Position numbers and translations under genes: made by a program
DNA from: Lachnospiraceae bacterium UBA7481
GTDB lineage: Bacteria > Bacillota > Clostridia > Lachnospirales > Lachnospiraceae
DNA length: 13,589 nt
Direction of reading: 5' to 3'
NCBI GenBank assembly: GCA_002478505.1
Contig: DLOP01000035.1
Span: 3,605-17,193 of the forward strand
Notes under the pieces: model-generated
What the model was told of the DNA's origin: nothing
The model's input: the letters and a program-made list of their open reading frames with translations, nothing else
The model's database searches: none
In this document: positions 13,246 to 13,589 of the stretch, piece after piece
How the letters are laid out: each line of letters starts with the position of its first letter
How positions within the stretch are numbered: position 1 is the first letter of the stretch

Positions 13246-13453
13246 AAATGTCATTGCTGCTCTTGCAATGGGTAAAGCACTCCCCGAGAAAAACAAAGAT
13301 CATTCTTTAACCGGGAATTGGGCAGGATACCGCGAGTGTCATATCCAGCCGGATTGGCTATTGATCTACTATATTGAAGACGATGTATTAGTGCTGACCT
13401 TATTGGGATACTACGAAAATGTTACCACTCCACTTGATGTCTTAACCAAATAA
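13238..13453 (+). pseudogene. Truncated YafQ/RelE-type toxin remnant
   Basis: The frame is open from 13238 and contains ENVIAALAMGKALPEKNKDH, then SLTGNWAGYRECHIQPDWLLIYYI, a clear YafQ-type mRNA interferase core with the H of KDH and the H and D of CHIQPD in place. About 40 N-terminal residues are missing: the frame begins at a stop codon inside the antitoxin end. The only internal ATG (13268) lies within the conserved core and lacks a ribosome-binding site. The C-terminus, LGYYENVTTPLDVLTK, does not show the family's TGTHSDLF-type ending, so the usual catalytic histidine is absent. The toxin is therefore probably inactive. Confidence 0.75.
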
Positions 13454-13465
13454 ACTTTTACATTC

Positions 13466-13589
13466 TCATTTGTAATAATCCTCATCCTCCCTGTGTTTCA
13501 GGTAATAGAAGTAGGAATAGAAACAGGGAATTATCGTCATTACCATAACTGCAACAAAAAGTGTAATTAACTCAAACTTCGCACATAAA
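13466..13589 (-). CDS. C-terminal end of a small membrane protein, 5' end outside window
   Basis: Reading in from the right edge on the minus strand gives 40 codons to a TGA at 13468-13466. They consist of a hydrophobic stretch (FELITLFVAVMVMTIIPCF) followed by aromatic YSYFYYL and a charged tail, KHREDEDYYK. The composition looks like a real transmembrane end. The family cannot be told from this fragment. Confidence 0.5.
   Translation of the reverse strand, partial: LCAKFELITLFVAVMVMTIIPCFYSYFYYLKHREDEDYYK

Overview
The window reads as chromosome of a spore-forming, Gram-positive anaerobe of the Clostridia, most likely a Lachnospiraceae relative. The grounds are a sporulation sigma-G gene beside a YlmC/YmxH-family gene, a T-box leader, strong GGAGG ribosome-binding sites, and the character of the rpsO-pnp, GNAT and arsenic genes. 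Species cannot be named from sequence alone. Almost every gene lies on the minus strand; sigG and a small toxin-antitoxin remnant are the clear exceptions.

Left part (1-4884), housekeeping and sporulation. A T-box leader (specifier most likely ACC, threonine) with its own promoter and terminator points at a short unrecognised membrane-protein gene that runs off the left edge; a possible 39-codon ORF lies between. Next come a small conserved-looking gene of unknown function and a YlmC/YmxH gene divergent from sigG. sigG ends at a GC hairpin with a T run, facing pnp. The rpsO-pnp pair follows in its usual order, with a structured leader on rpsO that looks like an S15 autoregulatory RNA and a strong hairpin between the two genes.

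Middle part (4976-8040), accessory. Three different GNAT acetyltransferases and a cysteine-rich DUF5714-type protein share one strand; the last GNAT and the DUF5714 gene are only 16 bases apart and probably co-transcribed. The 400-base stretch after them holds an extended -10 promoter, a short plus-strand ORF that may be frameshifted, and a perfect 12-bp hairpin.

Right part (8075-12805), a seven-gene arsenic resistance operon read right to left: arsR, a YraQ/ArsP-type permease, a membrane-anchored thioredoxin, a CcdA-type thiol transporter, a small thioredoxin with a cysteine-rich N-terminal extension, an ACR3 arsenite exporter and a thioredoxin-type arsenate reductase. The likely logic is that ArsR senses As(III), ArsC reduces arsenate, ACR3 exports arsenite and the permease may export organoarsenicals. 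The three thiol-redox proteins may feed electrons or handle As(III). The cysteine-rich thioredoxin and the dedicated redox relay are the most interesting parts of the window.

Right edge (12895-13589). A RelB/DinJ-type antitoxin with putative operator repeats is followed by a YafQ-type toxin that has lost its N-terminal part and the usual C-terminal histidine. The C-terminal end of a small membrane protein on the minus strand enters from the right.
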